Source of the DNA: Clostridiales bacterium
GTDB taxonomy: Bacteria > Bacillota > Clostridia > Oscillospirales > Butyricicoccaceae
Length of the DNA: 52,449 nt
NCBI GenBank assembly: GCA_019418305.1
Contig: DYCA01000013.1
Span: 568-53,016 of the forward strand
Direction of reading: 5' to 3'
Made by a program: the position numbers and the translations under genes. The stretch's first letter is position 1. Each line of letters opens with the position of its first letter. This document shows, in pieces, positions 1 through 9,257 of this stretch. Under the pieces are notes generated by a model, which did not search any database, had not been told where the DNA came from, and saw only the letters and a program-made list of their open reading frames with translations.

Positions 1-740
1 CCGCGTACCACCGTCACAGGTGCTTTGGGCGCATAGTGCCGGTATTTCATGCCCGGCGCGGACACCTTAACATCGTCCCCGATTTTCTCGTACAGCGCGC
101 GGTCGACCTCGACCTCCCCCAGCACGGTTTCAAGCTGCTCAAGCGTCACGCCGCCCGGCCGCAGCAAACGCGGTTTATCGAGCGCGAGCGTCACGACCGT
201 GGACTCCACGCCCACGCCGCACGGTCCGCCGTCCAAAATCGCGGCGATGCGGCCGTCCATGTCGCACAGCACGTGCTCAGCCGTCGTGGTGGACGGCCGG
301 CCGGACGTATTAGCCGACGGGGCAGCAAGCGGCACGCCTGCCGCGCGGATGAGCGCGCGCGCCAGCGGATGCGACGGCAGGCGGATGCCAACCGTTTCCA
401 ACCCGCACGAAACCTCATTCGGAATACAGTCTCCCTTTGGCACAATCATGGTCAGCGGGCCGGGCCAGAACGCCTCGGCCAGCAGCTTCGCCTGTGACGG
501 CACCGTCGGACACAGGTCGTAAATCTGCTCGAAGTCTGCGATATGCACGATGAGCGGGTTATCCTGCGGACGGCCCTTTGCGCGAAAGATTTTTGCCACC
601 GCTTCCCCATTTAAGGCATTGGCAGCAAGTCCATAGACCGTTTCTGTGGGCATGCCCACCACTTCGCCCTGCAAAATCAAGTCAGCTGCCGTTTTTATCG
701 CATTTTTGTCTTTTTGTGGGGAGAGCATAATTGTTTTCAT
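1..740 (-). CDS. sua5: L-threonylcarbamoyladenylate synthase, Sua5 type (3' end cut by window)
   Basis: This enzyme makes threonylcarbamoyl-AMP from threonine, bicarbonate and ATP, the first step of the t6A37 tRNA modification in the cytoplasm. The visible 246 codons start at the ATG at 740, 9 bases or so after GGAAGTG. The YrdC-fold core is clear: GMPTETVYGL near residue 25, FRAKGRPQDNPL near residue 48, and a FWPGPLT motif near residue 93. The last visible residues, GMKYRHYAPKAPV, match the linker that joins the YrdC domain to the C-terminal Sua5 domain, so this is the long Sua5 form and its second domain lies outside the window. It is last in a minus-strand cluster with prfA, a common Firmicutes arrangement. 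The family is certain; only the missing C-terminus is untested. Confidence 0.93.
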   Translation of the reverse strand, partial: MKTIMLSPQKDKNAIKTAADLILQGEVVGMPTETVYGLAANALNGEAVAKIFRAKGRPQDNPLIVHIADFEQIYDLCPTVPSQAKLLAEAFWPGPLTMIVPKGDCIPNEVSCGLETVGIRLPSHPLARALIRAAGVPLAAPSANTSGRPSTTTAEHVLCDMDGRIAAILDGGPCGVGVESTVVTLALDKPRLLRPGGVTLEQLETVLGEVEVDRALYEKIGDDVKVSAPGMKYRHYAPKAPVTVVR

Positions 741-764
741 GTTTATTTCACTTCCATGTGGGTT

Positions 765-980
765 TTATAATCCTAAATACAGCATTGGCAGCGCCAGCAA
801 TACATCCGGGGTCTCAATCACGCCGGTATAAATGCCGACTGCCACCAACACAGCGCCGATGGCAAGCAGGATAAGTTTTTTGGTAACCTTAAGCACAAAC
901 AACACCAGATTGATAACAACCAGCGCAATGCCAATCCAAAGCCACGGCGCGGACTGCATGAGTGCAGAAAGTTCATTCAT
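765..980 (-). CDS. small two-segment membrane protein, unknown function
   Basis: A 71-residue hydrophobic protein with two predicted membrane segments, roughly residues 12-30 and 33-55, joined by a short basic turn (KVTKK). The start is supported by GAAAGGAG upstream of the ATG at 980. It lies 25 bases after prfA and 24 bases before sua5 on the same strand, so it is probably translated from the same transcript. I do not recognise a named family. It has no catalytic-looking residues, and its short length and two hairpin-like helices would fit a structural or regulatory membrane peptide. The only support for reality is the ribosome-binding site, the tight spacing and the clean hydrophobic pattern. 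Confidence 0.7.
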   Translation of the reverse strand: MNELSALMQSAPWLWIGIALVVINLVLFVLKVTKKLILLAIGAVLVAVGIYTGVIETPDVLLALPMLYLGL

Positions 981-1005
981 AGTACAGGTTCTCCTTTCGA
1001 GGGGG

Positions 1006-2070
1006 TCAGGCTTCGCTCTGTGCCTTCAGCTTTTCGGCGGTGTCCGCTGCAATGAGCGCATCCAGAATCTCATCCATATCGCCGTTTAAGAACTGGTCGA
1101 GCTTATAGAGCGTCAGCTTAATGCGGTGATCGGATACGCGGTTTTCCGGAAAATTGTAGGTGCGGATACGCTCCGAGCGGTCGCCCGTGCCGACCTGACT
1201 TTTGCGGTCGGCGGCAATAGCGGCCTGCTGTTTTTCCACCTCGGCCTCATACAGACGGCTGCGCAGCACGCGCAGTGCTTTGTCCTTGTTCTTGTGCTGG
1301 CTGCGCTCATCCTGACATTCGACGACCGTGCCGGTCGGAATGTGGGTGACGCGAATGGCTGAGGATGTTTTATTGATATGCTGACCGCCCGCGCCTGATG
1401 AACGAAAGGTGTCAATACGCAGGTCGTTCGGGTCGAGGTAAAAGTCGACCTCTTCCGCTTCGGGCAGCACTGCAACCGTTGTGGTCGAGGTGTGAACGCG
1501 GCCCTGACTCTCGGTTTCGGGTACGCGCTGCACACGATGGACGCCACTTTCAAACTTGAGCCGCGAATACACCTTATCGCCCGCCACGCGGAACACAATT
1601 TCCTTATAGCCGCCCAGTTCGGTCTCGGACGCACTCATCACCTCGGTCTGCCAGCCGCGCTTATCCGCATACATCGTGTACATGCGGTACAAATCAGCTG
1701 CAAACAGCGCGCTTTCCTCCCCACCCGCGCCGCCGCGTATTTCCACGAAAATATTTTTGTCATCATTCGGGTCTTTGGGCAGCAGCAGAATCTTCAGTTC
1801 ATCCTCCAGCCGCTTTTCCTCCGCCTTGGCCGCGTGCAGCTCCTCCTGCGCTAGCTCCTTCATATCCGGATCGGACAGCATTTCGGTCGCATCTACAATC
1901 GTCTGCTGTGCCTGCTCATAGGAGCGGTAGGTCATGACAATCGGTTCCAGTTCATTGCGCTCCTTGAGCAGCTTTGCCGCACGGTCGGGGTCGTCGTACA
2001 GCCCCGGCTCGGACAGACGGGCTTCCAGTTCATCCATGCGCTGGCACAATCCCTTTACTTTTTCAAACAT
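1006..2070 (-). CDS. prfA: peptide chain release factor 1 (RF1)
   Basis: RF1 reads UAA and UAG stop codons in the ribosomal A site and triggers peptide release. The protein is 354 residues, normal for the family. The codon-reading tripeptide is PET (PxT type) at residues 184-186, which separates RF1 from RF2 (SPF). The catalytic GGQ is at 228-230 in [13 protein letters not shown]. An N-terminal helical domain of about 100 residues precedes them. The ATG at 2070 follows GGAAGGAG. The gene is 16 bases downstream of the YdcF-like gene and 25 bases upstream of the small membrane protein, in one operon. No prmC methyltransferase gene, its usual partner, is seen next to it. Confidence 0.97.
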   Translation of the reverse strand: MFEKVKGLCQRMDELEARLSEPGLYDDPDRAAKLLKERNELEPIVMTYRSYEQAQQTIVDATEMLSDPDMKELAQEELHAAKAEEKRLEDELKILLLPKDPNDDKNIFVEIRGGAGGEESALFAADLYRMYTMYADKRGWQTEVMSASETELGGYKEIVFRVAGDKVYSRLKFESGVHRVQRVPETESQGRVHTSTTTVAVLPEAEEVDFYLDPNDLRIDTFRSSGAGGQHINKTSSAIRVTHIPTGTVVECQDERSQHKNKDKALRVLRSRLYEAEVEKQQAAIAADRKSQVGTGDRSERIRTYNFPENRVSDHRIKLTLYKLDQFLNGDMDEILDALIAADTAEKLKAQSEA

Positions 2071-2086
2071 GCGTTTCTCCTTCCCC

Positions 2087-2869
2087 TCAGGCCGTCCAAC
2101 GGCCGGTCAGCATCAGCCCAAGGATTGAGCAGTATTCCCGGCAGCGCACCGCAACCCACTGACCGGGATAAGGCGTGGGCGCGGGTACGCCCAGCCCCTC
2201 CTCATAGCCCGCACGGCGCATCAGTATTTTGGCGCGCGCCAAATGATAATCGCTGGTGATAACCGCAGCAACATAATCCGCATGGTCACGTGCATCGGCT
2301 GTTTCAATCAGCGCGCGTGCATTTTCCAGATTTTCTATCGTATTGGTAGACGCATCCTCGCGCAGCAGACGCGTAGGGTCAATCCCCTTGTGCTCGGTCA
2401 GATACGTAAACATGGAATCCGCCTCGGTGCACGGCTCGTTGCCGCCCTGCCCGCCGCACAGCACCGCTTTACTGTCCGGATTGGCGGCCAGCAGCTCTGC
2501 CGCGGTGTCACATCGCGCGGCAAGCGCGGCGGACGGCTGTCCGTCCGGATTGACCAACGCACCGAGCACAATATAATAATCCGCCTGCGTATCGACTTGC
2601 TCCGTCCGCATACCTGCCTGAATCACGAAAATCTGAATGGCCGCAAACGACAGGACAAACAAAACGAACAGCACGCGCCCAAGTACCGCCAGTACGCGGC
2701 AGGCACGGAACGCCTCCTGCCCGCGCAGCACCAGCCACATTCCCGCGCAGCCGACAGCGAGTGCGAGGAAGAACGCTGCGCCAAAGCGAGACGGCGCCCA
2801 CGGCAGCTGTATCACACCGCCCACGGCGAACACCGCCGCGAGCGTCAGCCAGATTTTGCGTTCGATCAT
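2087..2869 (-). CDS. YdcF/SanA-like DUF218 membrane protein
   Basis: A 260-residue protein: three hydrophobic segments in the first 85 residues, then a DUF218 domain ([14 protein letters not shown], a GGQGG turn, an EADSM stretch and a conserved [11 protein letters not shown] region). Members such as SanA, ElyC and YdcF are envelope proteins tied to cell-wall or vancomycin-sensitivity phenotypes, but their reaction is poorly defined. I choose the ATG at 2869 because it forms a 4-base ATGA overlap with the stop of the upstream ABC-F gene, a sign of translational coupling; an in-frame start 39 bases further up lies inside that gene. The domain should face the outside after the last membrane segment. 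Function beyond the family name is unknown. Confidence 0.85.
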   Translation of the reverse strand: MIERKIWLTLAAVFAVGGVIQLPWAPSRFGAAFFLALAVGCAGMWLVLRGQEAFRACRVLAVLGRVLFVLFVLSFAAIQIFVIQAGMRTEQVDTQADYYIVLGALVNPDGQPSAALAARCDTAAELLAANPDSKAVLCGGQGGNEPCTEADSMFTYLTEHKGIDPTRLLREDASTNTIENLENARALIETADARDHADYVAAVITSDYHLARAKILMRRAGYEEGLGVPAPTPYPGQWVAVRCREYCSILGLMLTGRWTA

Positions 2870-4794
2870 TGCTGTAACTCCTCCAATTCGGCTGCGACGG
2901 CCTCCCATTCGTCCATCTTGGCGGCAAGCGACTCATCGCATGCTTCCTTTTCGGTCATGAGTTCTAACAGCCGCGCCGAGTCGGACGAGGCCTCAATCAT
3001 CTGCTGTTCCAGTTCGGCCGACTGCTGTTCGAGCTGGGAAATCTCCCGCTCCAGAGTGTTGAGCTGTTTCTGCAGATTTTTCGTGCCGCCCGTGCGCTTT
3101 GGCTTTTCCGGCGGGCGGGGAACGTCGTCCAGCGTCGGGACATCGGGCTTTTTGCGCTTTGGTGCCGGGACAGGCGCGGGATTATCCGGCTTTTCCCCTT
3201 TTTCACGGTATTTCAGAAAATCGGAGTATGAGCCGATAAAGTCGATGAGCTGCCCTTCCTCCAGATACAGCACGCGCGTGGCAAACCGCTCGACAAAGTA
3301 GCGGTCATGCGAAACGAACAGCAGCGTGCCATCGAATGCCTCCACCGCTTCCTCAATCCATTCGCGGCTGGCCAAATCCAAATGGTTGGTCGGCTCGTCC
3401 AGGATGAGGAAATTGAGCGGATCATACATCAGCTCGCACAGCCGCAGACGGCTTTTTTCGCCGCCTGACAGCATTTCCACGGTTTTCATCTGCTGCTCAC
3501 CCGTAAACTGGAACGATCCCAGCCGGTTGCGCGCCACCTGCATCGACACATTCTTATCATAAATTAGCGTGTCAATCAGGTTGCGATGCGGATTGGCAAA
3601 GTGCACCTGCTGCGGCAGATAGGCAGGGCGTAACCCCACGCCCTTGCGAATCACACCGTTATCCGGTGTTTCCTCGCCCAGCAGAATTTTGAGCAGCGTG
3701 GTTTTGCCCGCGCCGTTCGCACCGAGCAGTGCGACCTTTTCGCGGTTGCGGATGTTGAAGCTGATATCGTGTAATATTTCCCGTCCATCATAACTCTTTG
3801 TAATATCTTTGACCTTGAGGACTTCTTCCGTCTCGTAGTTCGGGTCGCCAAAGGTGACGGTCATTTTCTTTTCGGTCTTGGGGCGGTCGGTTACTTTCAT
3901 GCGCGCAATGCGCTTCTCGATGGACGCCGCACGCTTGGCAAGATGCTCGGTGCCGTGCTCGTGCATGGCACGGGCGGTTGCCTCGAGGCGCTTTTTCTCG
4001 GCCAGCTCATGCTCATGGTGCTTGAGCTGCTCTTCCCGGCGGCGCTCCCGCTCGACCGCGTAATACGAGTAGTTGCCGTTATAAAAATCGCAGGTGCAGT
4101 CGTGAATTTCGATAACGCGGTCACAGCACTGATCAATAAACCAGCGGTCGTGGGAAATAATCATAACAGTACCGCGATAATTCTCGAGGTATTCCCCAAG
4201 CCAGTCCACCGCCTGCATATCCAAATGGTTGGTCGGCTCGTCAAGCAGCAGGATATCGGTTTGCTCTAAAATGATACGCGCAAGGTTAATGCGCGTCTTT
4301 TCCCCGCCGGACAGCAGCGCAAACTGCTGCGCACGCATTGCCTCGGGAATATCCAGACCGTTGCATACACGGTCAATTTCGTAGTCGCGGTTATAGCCAC
4401 CCAGAATTTCCAGACGGGTTTCCAGCTGGGCATACCGTTTGAGCAAGGATGCATCATCCGGACGGCGGGTCATCTCATCGGTCAGTTCGTCCATCGCAGC
4501 AGCGACCTCGTCCGACTCACGGAATGCAAGGCGCAGCACATCCTCGACCGTGGATTCCGGCGGGAAATCCGGCATCTGGTCGATTACACCCGCGGTTTTC
4601 CCCTGTCCGAAAGACACATGTCCGCCGTCATAGGACAGACGGCCGGTCAGGACATTGAGCAGCGTCGTTTTGCCTGCGCCGTTCGCGCCGAGGATGGCCA
4701 CCTTTTCCCCCGGCTGGATGTCAAAGGAAATATTCTGTAAAATCAGCTTGTCGCCGTAGTATTTGGTCAGGTTTTGTACGGAAATATCAGCCAC
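2866..4794 (-). CDS. ABC-F family ATPase (YdiF/Uup-like), ribosome-associated
   Basis: A 642-residue soluble protein with two ABC ATPase domains and no membrane segments. Each domain has a Walker A (GANGAGKTTL, near residues 36-45 and about 357-366), a signature (LSGGEKTR and LSGGEKSR) and a DEPTNHLD Walker B. Between them lies a charged linker rich in Arg, Glu and Lys (about 225-300), as in the P-site tRNA interaction motif of ABC-F factors. The C-terminus (about 560-640) is a predicted coiled coil of the Uup/YdiF kind after a Pro/Lys-rich tether. The length matches B. subtilis YdiF. ABC-F proteins act on stalled ribosomes or confer antibiotic resistance; the housekeeping context argues for the former. 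It is first in its operon. Confidence 0.9.
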   Translation of the reverse strand: MADISVQNLTKYYGDKLILQNISFDIQPGEKVAILGANGAGKTTLLNVLTGRLSYDGGHVSFGQGKTAGVIDQMPDFPPESTVEDVLRLAFRESDEVAAAMDELTDEMTRRPDDASLLKRYAQLETRLEILGGYNRDYEIDRVCNGLDIPEAMRAQQFALLSGGEKTRINLARIILEQTDILLLDEPTNHLDMQAVDWLGEYLENYRGTVMIISHDRWFIDQCCDRVIEIHDCTCDFYNGNYSYYAVERERRREEQLKHHEHELAEKKRLEATARAMHEHGTEHLAKRAASIEKRIARMKVTDRPKTEKKMTVTFGDPNYETEEVLKVKDITKSYDGREILHDISFNIRNREKVALLGANGAGKTTLLKILLGEETPDNGVIRKGVGLRPAYLPQQVHFANPHRNLIDTLIYDKNVSMQVARNRLGSFQFTGEQQMKTVEMLSGGEKSRLRLCELMYDPLNFLILDEPTNHLDLASREWIEEAVEAFDGTLLFVSHDRYFVERFATRVLYLEEGQLIDFIGSYSDFLKYREKGEKPDNPAPVPAPKRKKPDVPTLDDVPRPPEKPKRTGGTKNLQKQLNTLEREISQLEQQSAELEQQMIEASSDSARLLELMTEKEACDESLAAKMDEWEAVAAELEELQQ

Positions 4795-4832
4795 GTCAGG
4801 CGGCTCCTTTCGCTTGATTGGTAATCAGAAAT

Positions 4833-4861
4833 ATTATAGCACGTTTTTGCATTGCAGAAAA
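4833..4861 (-). promoter_or_regulatory. promoter of the ABC-F/prfA/sua5 operon
   Basis: On the minus strand a perfect TATAAT (4833-4838) stands 38 bases upstream of the ABC-F start codon, with a weak TTTTCT at 4856-4861 after a 17-base spacer. No other promoter is obvious before the downstream genes. Confidence 0.6.
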
Positions 4862-4911
4862 CCCCAAAAGCGCCATAGTGCACCCGATTCAAGCCAAAGC
4901 GCGCACAAAAG

Positions 4912-4944
4912 AGAAAAGAGCCGCATTCAAGCGGCTCTTTTTCG
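4912..4944. terminator. bidirectional terminator after the lipase-like gene
   Basis: A 9-bp perfect stem AAGAGCCGC/GCGGCTCTT with a 6-base loop. T-runs follow on the plus strand (TTTTT) and, less cleanly, on the minus strand (CTTTTCTCTTTTG). It serves the minus-strand hydrolase gene that ends at 4985. Confidence 0.75.
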
Positions 4945-4984
4945 GAGATTGTCTGGTTCTCATCCGCGCTGCCGGAAAGCAACG

Positions 4985-6346
4985 TCACAACCCGCGCTCT
5001 TTCAGCCCGCGCACCAGTTCGATGTAAAACTCGCGCACGTCAAAGCCCGCAATATCCTCGCGCATCAGGTCAATCACGTCACCGTGCGAGATACCTCGGC
5101 GGCCCGGCACGGTCAGGTTGCCGAGAAAATGCCCCCATTCAGCTGAGCTGCGCGCGACCAGACCGTCGTTTTCCTGCCGGTCATAGCGGTTGACCAGCCG
5201 CCAGGTCAGGTTGAGCGGAAAGCCCGCACTTTTCGGGCTGCGCATGGTGCTCATCACGCTCTGATAATAGACGCCGTCCGCGTCGGGCGTTTGCTCGTTG
5301 AACGCGGCACAGGCGTCAGCCGCAAGGTCGCGCACACCGCCCATAAAATCCGGCTCTTCATCGCCAAGCACATGGAACACCGCGTTATACCGACGCTCCA
5401 TCCAGCTGAGTACGCTCTTTGGCAGCGTCTCCAGCAGATGCTGAGCAAACACACAGCCCCGATGCGGGGTGTTGATCGTAGTCAGCGAAGCGATATAGGG
5501 TGCAAGACCCAGACGCGAGATCGCATAGCGGCTGTCCAGTCCGCCCTTGGAGTGCGCGATCAGGTTGAGCTTTTCCGCGCCGGTCTCGGCCAGCACAGCT
5601 TCGACGTGCGCTTTCAGCTCAGCCGCCGACACGGCCACGGATGCGGCAGACTGCTGCCCACCATAGTAGAGCGTTGCGCCGCATTTTTGCAGTGCCTGCG
5701 GGATGCGTCCCCAGTAGTTAACTAGCTGCCAATCTCGGAAAAAGATGCCGTGCACCAGCATGATCGGGTATTTCGTGCGGCAGTCCTCATTTTCCGCGTG
5801 GACGGCTTCGCGCTCAAGACGCCCCAAACCGAAATAGTACTCGCTGCGCGCCGCGTGCAGCACATGGTAGAACAGGTACAGGTTGAACACCGGCACCCAC
5901 CAGCACACCAGCAGCAGCACACGCCAGACGATGCGCAGCCGGTTGCAGGTAATCAGCACGCGCAGAAAGCCGTTCAGCATCAGTAGCCCCATTACGATCA
6001 GCCAGATCAGCAGGTCGATTACGACGGGCACCCATGCGGGCAGGCCCGGCATGCGGCCGGCCAGCCGCCCGGTTTTATACAGCGCCAGCCACAGCACGCC
6101 GGTCACAACGATAGACCAAAGCGCCACCACAAGCAGCTCATAGCCGCCGAGCAGCGTGCGCAGGCGGCGCGTCGCACCCGGCGCGTTGCATGGCCGGATA
6201 TGAATTACCAGATAGCCCACCAGCAGCGCGAGCAGCACAATGACAGCCGACAGGCCGGACAGCGGCAGCACCGCGGTGCACACCAGCAGGTAATTGGCCA
6301 GACAGCACACCACTAACACACGCAGCAGCCGTGTGACATATTTCAT
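4985..6346 (-). CDS. membrane-anchored lipase-like alpha/beta hydrolase
   Basis: A 453-residue protein with about four to five hydrophobic segments in the first 165 residues, followed by an alpha/beta hydrolase domain. PIMLVHGIFFRDW (about 194-206) is the oxyanion-region HG motif. The nucleophile is Ser266 in AHSKGG; the Ala in place of the first Gly of GxSxG is also known from Bacillus lipases. A likely acid is in the NDGLV stretch and a likely His in GISHGDVIDL near the C-terminus, completing a triad. INTPHRG after the nucleophile is typical of triacylglycerol lipases and esterases. The start follows AGGGGGAG. The gene appears monocistronic with its own terminator. Substrate is unknown; a lipid ester at the membrane face is a reasonable inference. 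Confidence 0.82.
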   Translation of the reverse strand: MKYVTRLLRVLVVCCLANYLLVCTAVLPLSGLSAVIVLLALLVGYLVIHIRPCNAPGATRRLRTLLGGYELLVVALWSIVVTGVLWLALYKTGRLAGRMPGLPAWVPVVIDLLIWLIVMGLLMLNGFLRVLITCNRLRIVWRVLLLVCWWVPVFNLYLFYHVLHAARSEYYFGLGRLEREAVHAENEDCRTKYPIMLVHGIFFRDWQLVNYWGRIPQALQKCGATLYYGGQQSAASVAVSAAELKAHVEAVLAETGAEKLNLIAHSKGGLDSRYAISRLGLAPYIASLTTINTPHRGCVFAQHLLETLPKSVLSWMERRYNAVFHVLGDEEPDFMGGVRDLAADACAAFNEQTPDADGVYYQSVMSTMRSPKSAGFPLNLTWRLVNRYDRQENDGLVARSSAEWGHFLGNLTVPGRRGISHGDVIDLMREDIAGFDVREFYIELVRGLKERGL

Positions 6347-6390
6347 TTCTCACTCCCCCTTGCATTGCGCCGCAAAGTACACATAAAATA

Positions 6391-6414
6391 GAAAAAGCCT
6401 GTGCGTACAAGCTT
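6391..6414 (-). terminator. probable terminator downstream of the integrase remnant
   Basis: Minus-strand stem AAGCTTGT/ACAGGCTT with one mismatch and an ACGC loop, followed by TTTTTC. The stretch 6415-6597 between it and the integrase remnant holds no gene; it is A+T-rich and could contain the left end of the decayed element, but I cannot place an attachment site. Confidence 0.5.
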
Positions 6415-6597
6415 TCTCATCAAACAAATCACTTTGTTTCACGAACTTATATGAGCTGTTAAATGCCCACAAAGTGCAATGCTATCCATGGTTTATAAAA
6501 CTTTTCACAGAAGATACTTTACATTTCTTCGCCCTGCATTTTATAACTTCGCCGCGAAAAGTAGTATAAGTCGTGGTACGTAGTACATCAGCAGTTG

Positions 6598-7284
6598 TCA
6601 GGCTATCAAATTTACCACTTCAGCCTTTACGTTGTCAATCGACGCATGGGCATACAGGTTGAGCGTGATATTGGGTAGCTTGTCATCATGCCCCTTGTTG
6701 TATTTCTGCACAATACGGTGCAACACTTCCTGATAGTGGTGTGCAGGATATGGTTCGCCGAATTCATTGACAAACAGAAACCCGCTGTACCCATCCTCCA
6801 TGAACGGTTCCGGTTCACCGCGCCTTGCGATCACACGTTCAAAGGCTTTACAGGCTTCTGCGCTCATGGGGACTTTGCGGATACTGCCTTTGCTTTTCGG
6901 TGTGTCAATATAATATCCACCGCCCTCCCCTTTTTCCCAAAGGAGCTGGTGGTCGATGTTCACAACACCATTCCTAAAGTCAATATCATTTACCGTCAGC
7001 CCGCAGAACTCGGAAATACGCAGCCCGGTTTTTAACAGGATTATGATTTCATCTGTACTGATACCGTCTGCAAGGTCTTTGTGTATCCCCTGCTCTTTGT
7101 CGCGCAAGGCAATGCAATCCCGTTTGCCGGCAGGCACTTTGTCCGTTGCAACCAGCTTCCATGAATACACGGATTGGGGTTTCCCGTTTGCGTCCACATA
7201 TTTGTAAAGGTATCTTCCGTCTTTTCTCTGGCTCTCCTCAGTCCTCAAAATGCGGCCTTTCGAGTCGCGCCGTTTTTCCGACAT
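6598..7284 (-). pseudogene. int: Tn916-family tyrosine integrase with two internal deletions
   Basis: The reading frame is open for 229 residues from an ATG at 7284 (after AAAGGAG), but the Tn916 integrase is 405. The N-terminus MSEKRRDSKGRIL and the arm-binding region match that family. At about residue 67 the text jumps from DLADGIST straight to DEIIILLKTGLRISEF, removing the core-binding domain. Near the C-terminus it jumps from KLPNIT to LNLYAHAS, removing the block with the catalytic His-x-x-Arg and the second His. The first catalytic Arg (TGLRISE) and a Tyr in the LYAHA motif remain. Both losses are in frame. A protein could be made but should not recombine DNA; it might still bind arm sites. 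Confidence 0.88.
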
Positions 7285-7420
7285 GGTATCCGCTCCTTTC
7301 CGTCTGTTAGGGAAAGAGCCTTGATATGATACATTGATTATACCACAGGGATAGTAAAAACGCAGCCCTTCTTCTTGTATTTGATGTAGCATATCCAATA
7401 GCGTATCAAGGCCATCCCTG

Positions 7421-7624
7421 TCAGATGACATCCAATTTGTCTATCATCTGTTCAAACATCTTGCGCTTAATTTGGATGCAGTTACCGTTCATAATCAACC
7501 ACGGCGCATCCGGGTTTTCCTCAGCCAGCCGCCGCAGCTTGTTTTCCCCAATGCGGAAATAGCAGGCTGCTTCTTTGATTGTCAGTGTGTACTGTTCATA
7601 GATCGGGATAAAGATTTCTGCCAT
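7421..7624 (-). CDS. xis: excisionase, Tn916 Xis family
   Basis: A 67-residue protein, the same length as Tn916 Xis, starting at the ATG at 7624 after AGGAGG. It carries the family motifs [26 protein letters not shown] and WLIMNGN, followed by a basic IQIKRK segment; the first part is a winged helix-turn-helix. Xis bends DNA at the element ends and directs the integrase towards excision. It lies directly upstream of the integrase remnant, as in Tn916. The gene looks intact while its partner does not, so it has no obvious recombination job here. It may bind remaining arm sites or simply not yet have decayed. Confidence 0.9.
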   Translation of the reverse strand: MAEIFIPIYEQYTLTIKEAACYFRIGENKLRRLAEENPDAPWLIMNGNCIQIKRKMFEQMIDKLDVI

Positions 7625-7761
7625 GCAATACCTCCTACAATGTTGTTTTCCCATTTCCAAAATAAAAACAGCGGTATAGGTGCAGACATTTTTCAAACGT
7701 CCGCAGCTATACCGCCCCCTTTGGCCTGTTCCACCATTCCGATATTCCTTCTTTCCAAGAT

Positions 7762-8990
7762 TCATGGTTTGGGGGCGGATCGCTGCTGCGTTTCCATTTG
7801 CCCAAGCATTTCCTGCCTGATTTGTTCATGCCGTTTCGTCAATACGGCACTGCCGATTATTTCTTCAACAATGTTTGTCCCTTGTATCCGGTCGAGTTCC
7901 ATCAGCATCTTGACGGTTGGTGCAGCCTGCTTGGATAGCCAGTCCAGTATACGCAACCAGTCAAACGGTTGCGTCCCCTTTGCCAGCTTCAGCCTGCCCC
8001 GATGCTTCCCGATAAAGTGCGACCAGTCCCGGTCCATCGGCCAGCGTGTACGTGGCTTGGTTCCATCTTTGTCCACAAAGCGCACATAATGGTTGATAAT
8101 AGAAAATGCCGTCTGCATCAAGTCGCCGCCAGCAATAAAATCCTTTGCCACGAGATATGCCCTTTCGTTTTTCAGCCGTATCTCAAAGCGGTTCTTGGCT
8201 TCTGCCCCGCTGGGCTGGATACCCTGTCGGACAAACTACCCGTAGTCTTTTTCGTAGATGCAAAAATACGCTTCGGACCGCATAAAGCCGATATAAAGCG
8301 TGTGCCCTGCTAGGCCTTTTCGTGCGGCGGGTTCTATCTTCTCCTGCAAAGGTGGCTCGACGAGCTCCAAGAGCAGTGGATCGTCCCCAAAGACTGTGTC
8401 CTGCATCAATTTAAGGCATGCTTCTCACCGCTCTTGTTCCAGATGTTGTTTCTCAAGATAGGTGTTCTTATCCAATTGATGCACCTCACAGCGACGGAAC
8501 CGTGTAACGCATTCGCCGCGGTCACATTTTTCTGATAGCTTTGGGATGTCCAGAAAACCCTCCCTGTCATCTATGGCGATATCCAACCGCTTTAAGGCGC
8601 CCCTTAGCGTCAAGGCAGTGCCGAAAGAATAGGCCCCAGCTGCGGCCTTGCCCGTTCAGGTAAGCGCTGAATCGGACCAGCCTTTGCCTTTAAGTTCCAA
8701 CAAACAGTGTGCCGCATCCTGAGCCACAGGACGTTTTCGACCATCTCCCGCACATCCAGCGTAGGGAAGCGGATGCGTACGTAGTCGATTTTCACTGTAA
8801 TAGTGTCCGGCTGCATTTTCTCCAGTGCAGCAGTGAGCCGCGCCCTTTACGGTTCGTGCAATTCCTGTTTTCCGTTCAGCACTCGGTTGAGGTAGCCGCG
8901 AGAAAACCTCGCCATATCTGCAAGCTGTCCCTGTGCCACCCCCAGAGCCGCCTGCTGTGTTTTGAAATCTTCCATCCATATTTGTCCCAT
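7762..8990 (-). pseudogene. broken Orf20/MobT-type replication initiator (Rep_trans)
   Basis: Pieces of one Rep_trans protein are spread over all minus-strand frames. From 8990 (after GGGAGGG) comes an N-terminal helix-turn-helix (QLADMARFSRGYLNRVLNGK). Next is ITVKIDYVRIRFPTLDVREM at about 8750-8800, then ELKGKG in another frame near 8680, then IPKLSEKCDRGECVTRFR ending in a TGA at 8425. A further segment has YFCIYEKDYG followed by TAG at 8236, then NRFEIRLKNERAYLVAKDF and the C-terminal NHYVRFVDKDGTKPR and WLSKQAAPT blocks, ending at 7762. These match the order of motifs in Tn916 Orf20, which nicks and initiates element replication. At least two frame changes, one nonsense codon and an internal loss are visible. 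The last 130 codons could still be translated from a GTG at 8151. Confidence 0.82.
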
Positions 8991-9077
8991 GCAATCCCTC
9001 CCGTCAGCAATTGGTTTTTTTGGATGAGCAACTTGATATCTGCCCCTAAATGTTACAGCCCTTGCAAAATGCTCCAA

Positions 9078-9257
9078 CCCCAGACGCCATCAGAGGTTAT
9101 GCCTTATTATACGAGCTTGACTATTCCACCCTGTTAGAGGCAGGGGCTTAAGGCTTGGGGACGGCCGCGAGTTTGCCGCGCCCGTCCCAGCGGTGCGAGG
9201 CCTGCGCCTACGGCTTCCACGCTGCACGTCTCCACGCAGCCTGACCGCTGAACAGTA
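9078..9257. other. non-coding gap between M56 protease and rep remnant
   Basis: No credible gene. The left half is A+T-rich and probably the former upstream region of the rep gene; the right half is G+C-rich with short inverted repeats (for example GGGACG near 9157 against CGTCCC near 9185) just after the M56 stop codon, which may act as a terminator without a T-run. Confidence 0.4.

Noticed and set aside
8709..9137. A 142-codon plus-strand frame over the rep remnant
   Set aside because: It is the complement of the broken Rep_trans pieces and has no start signals.
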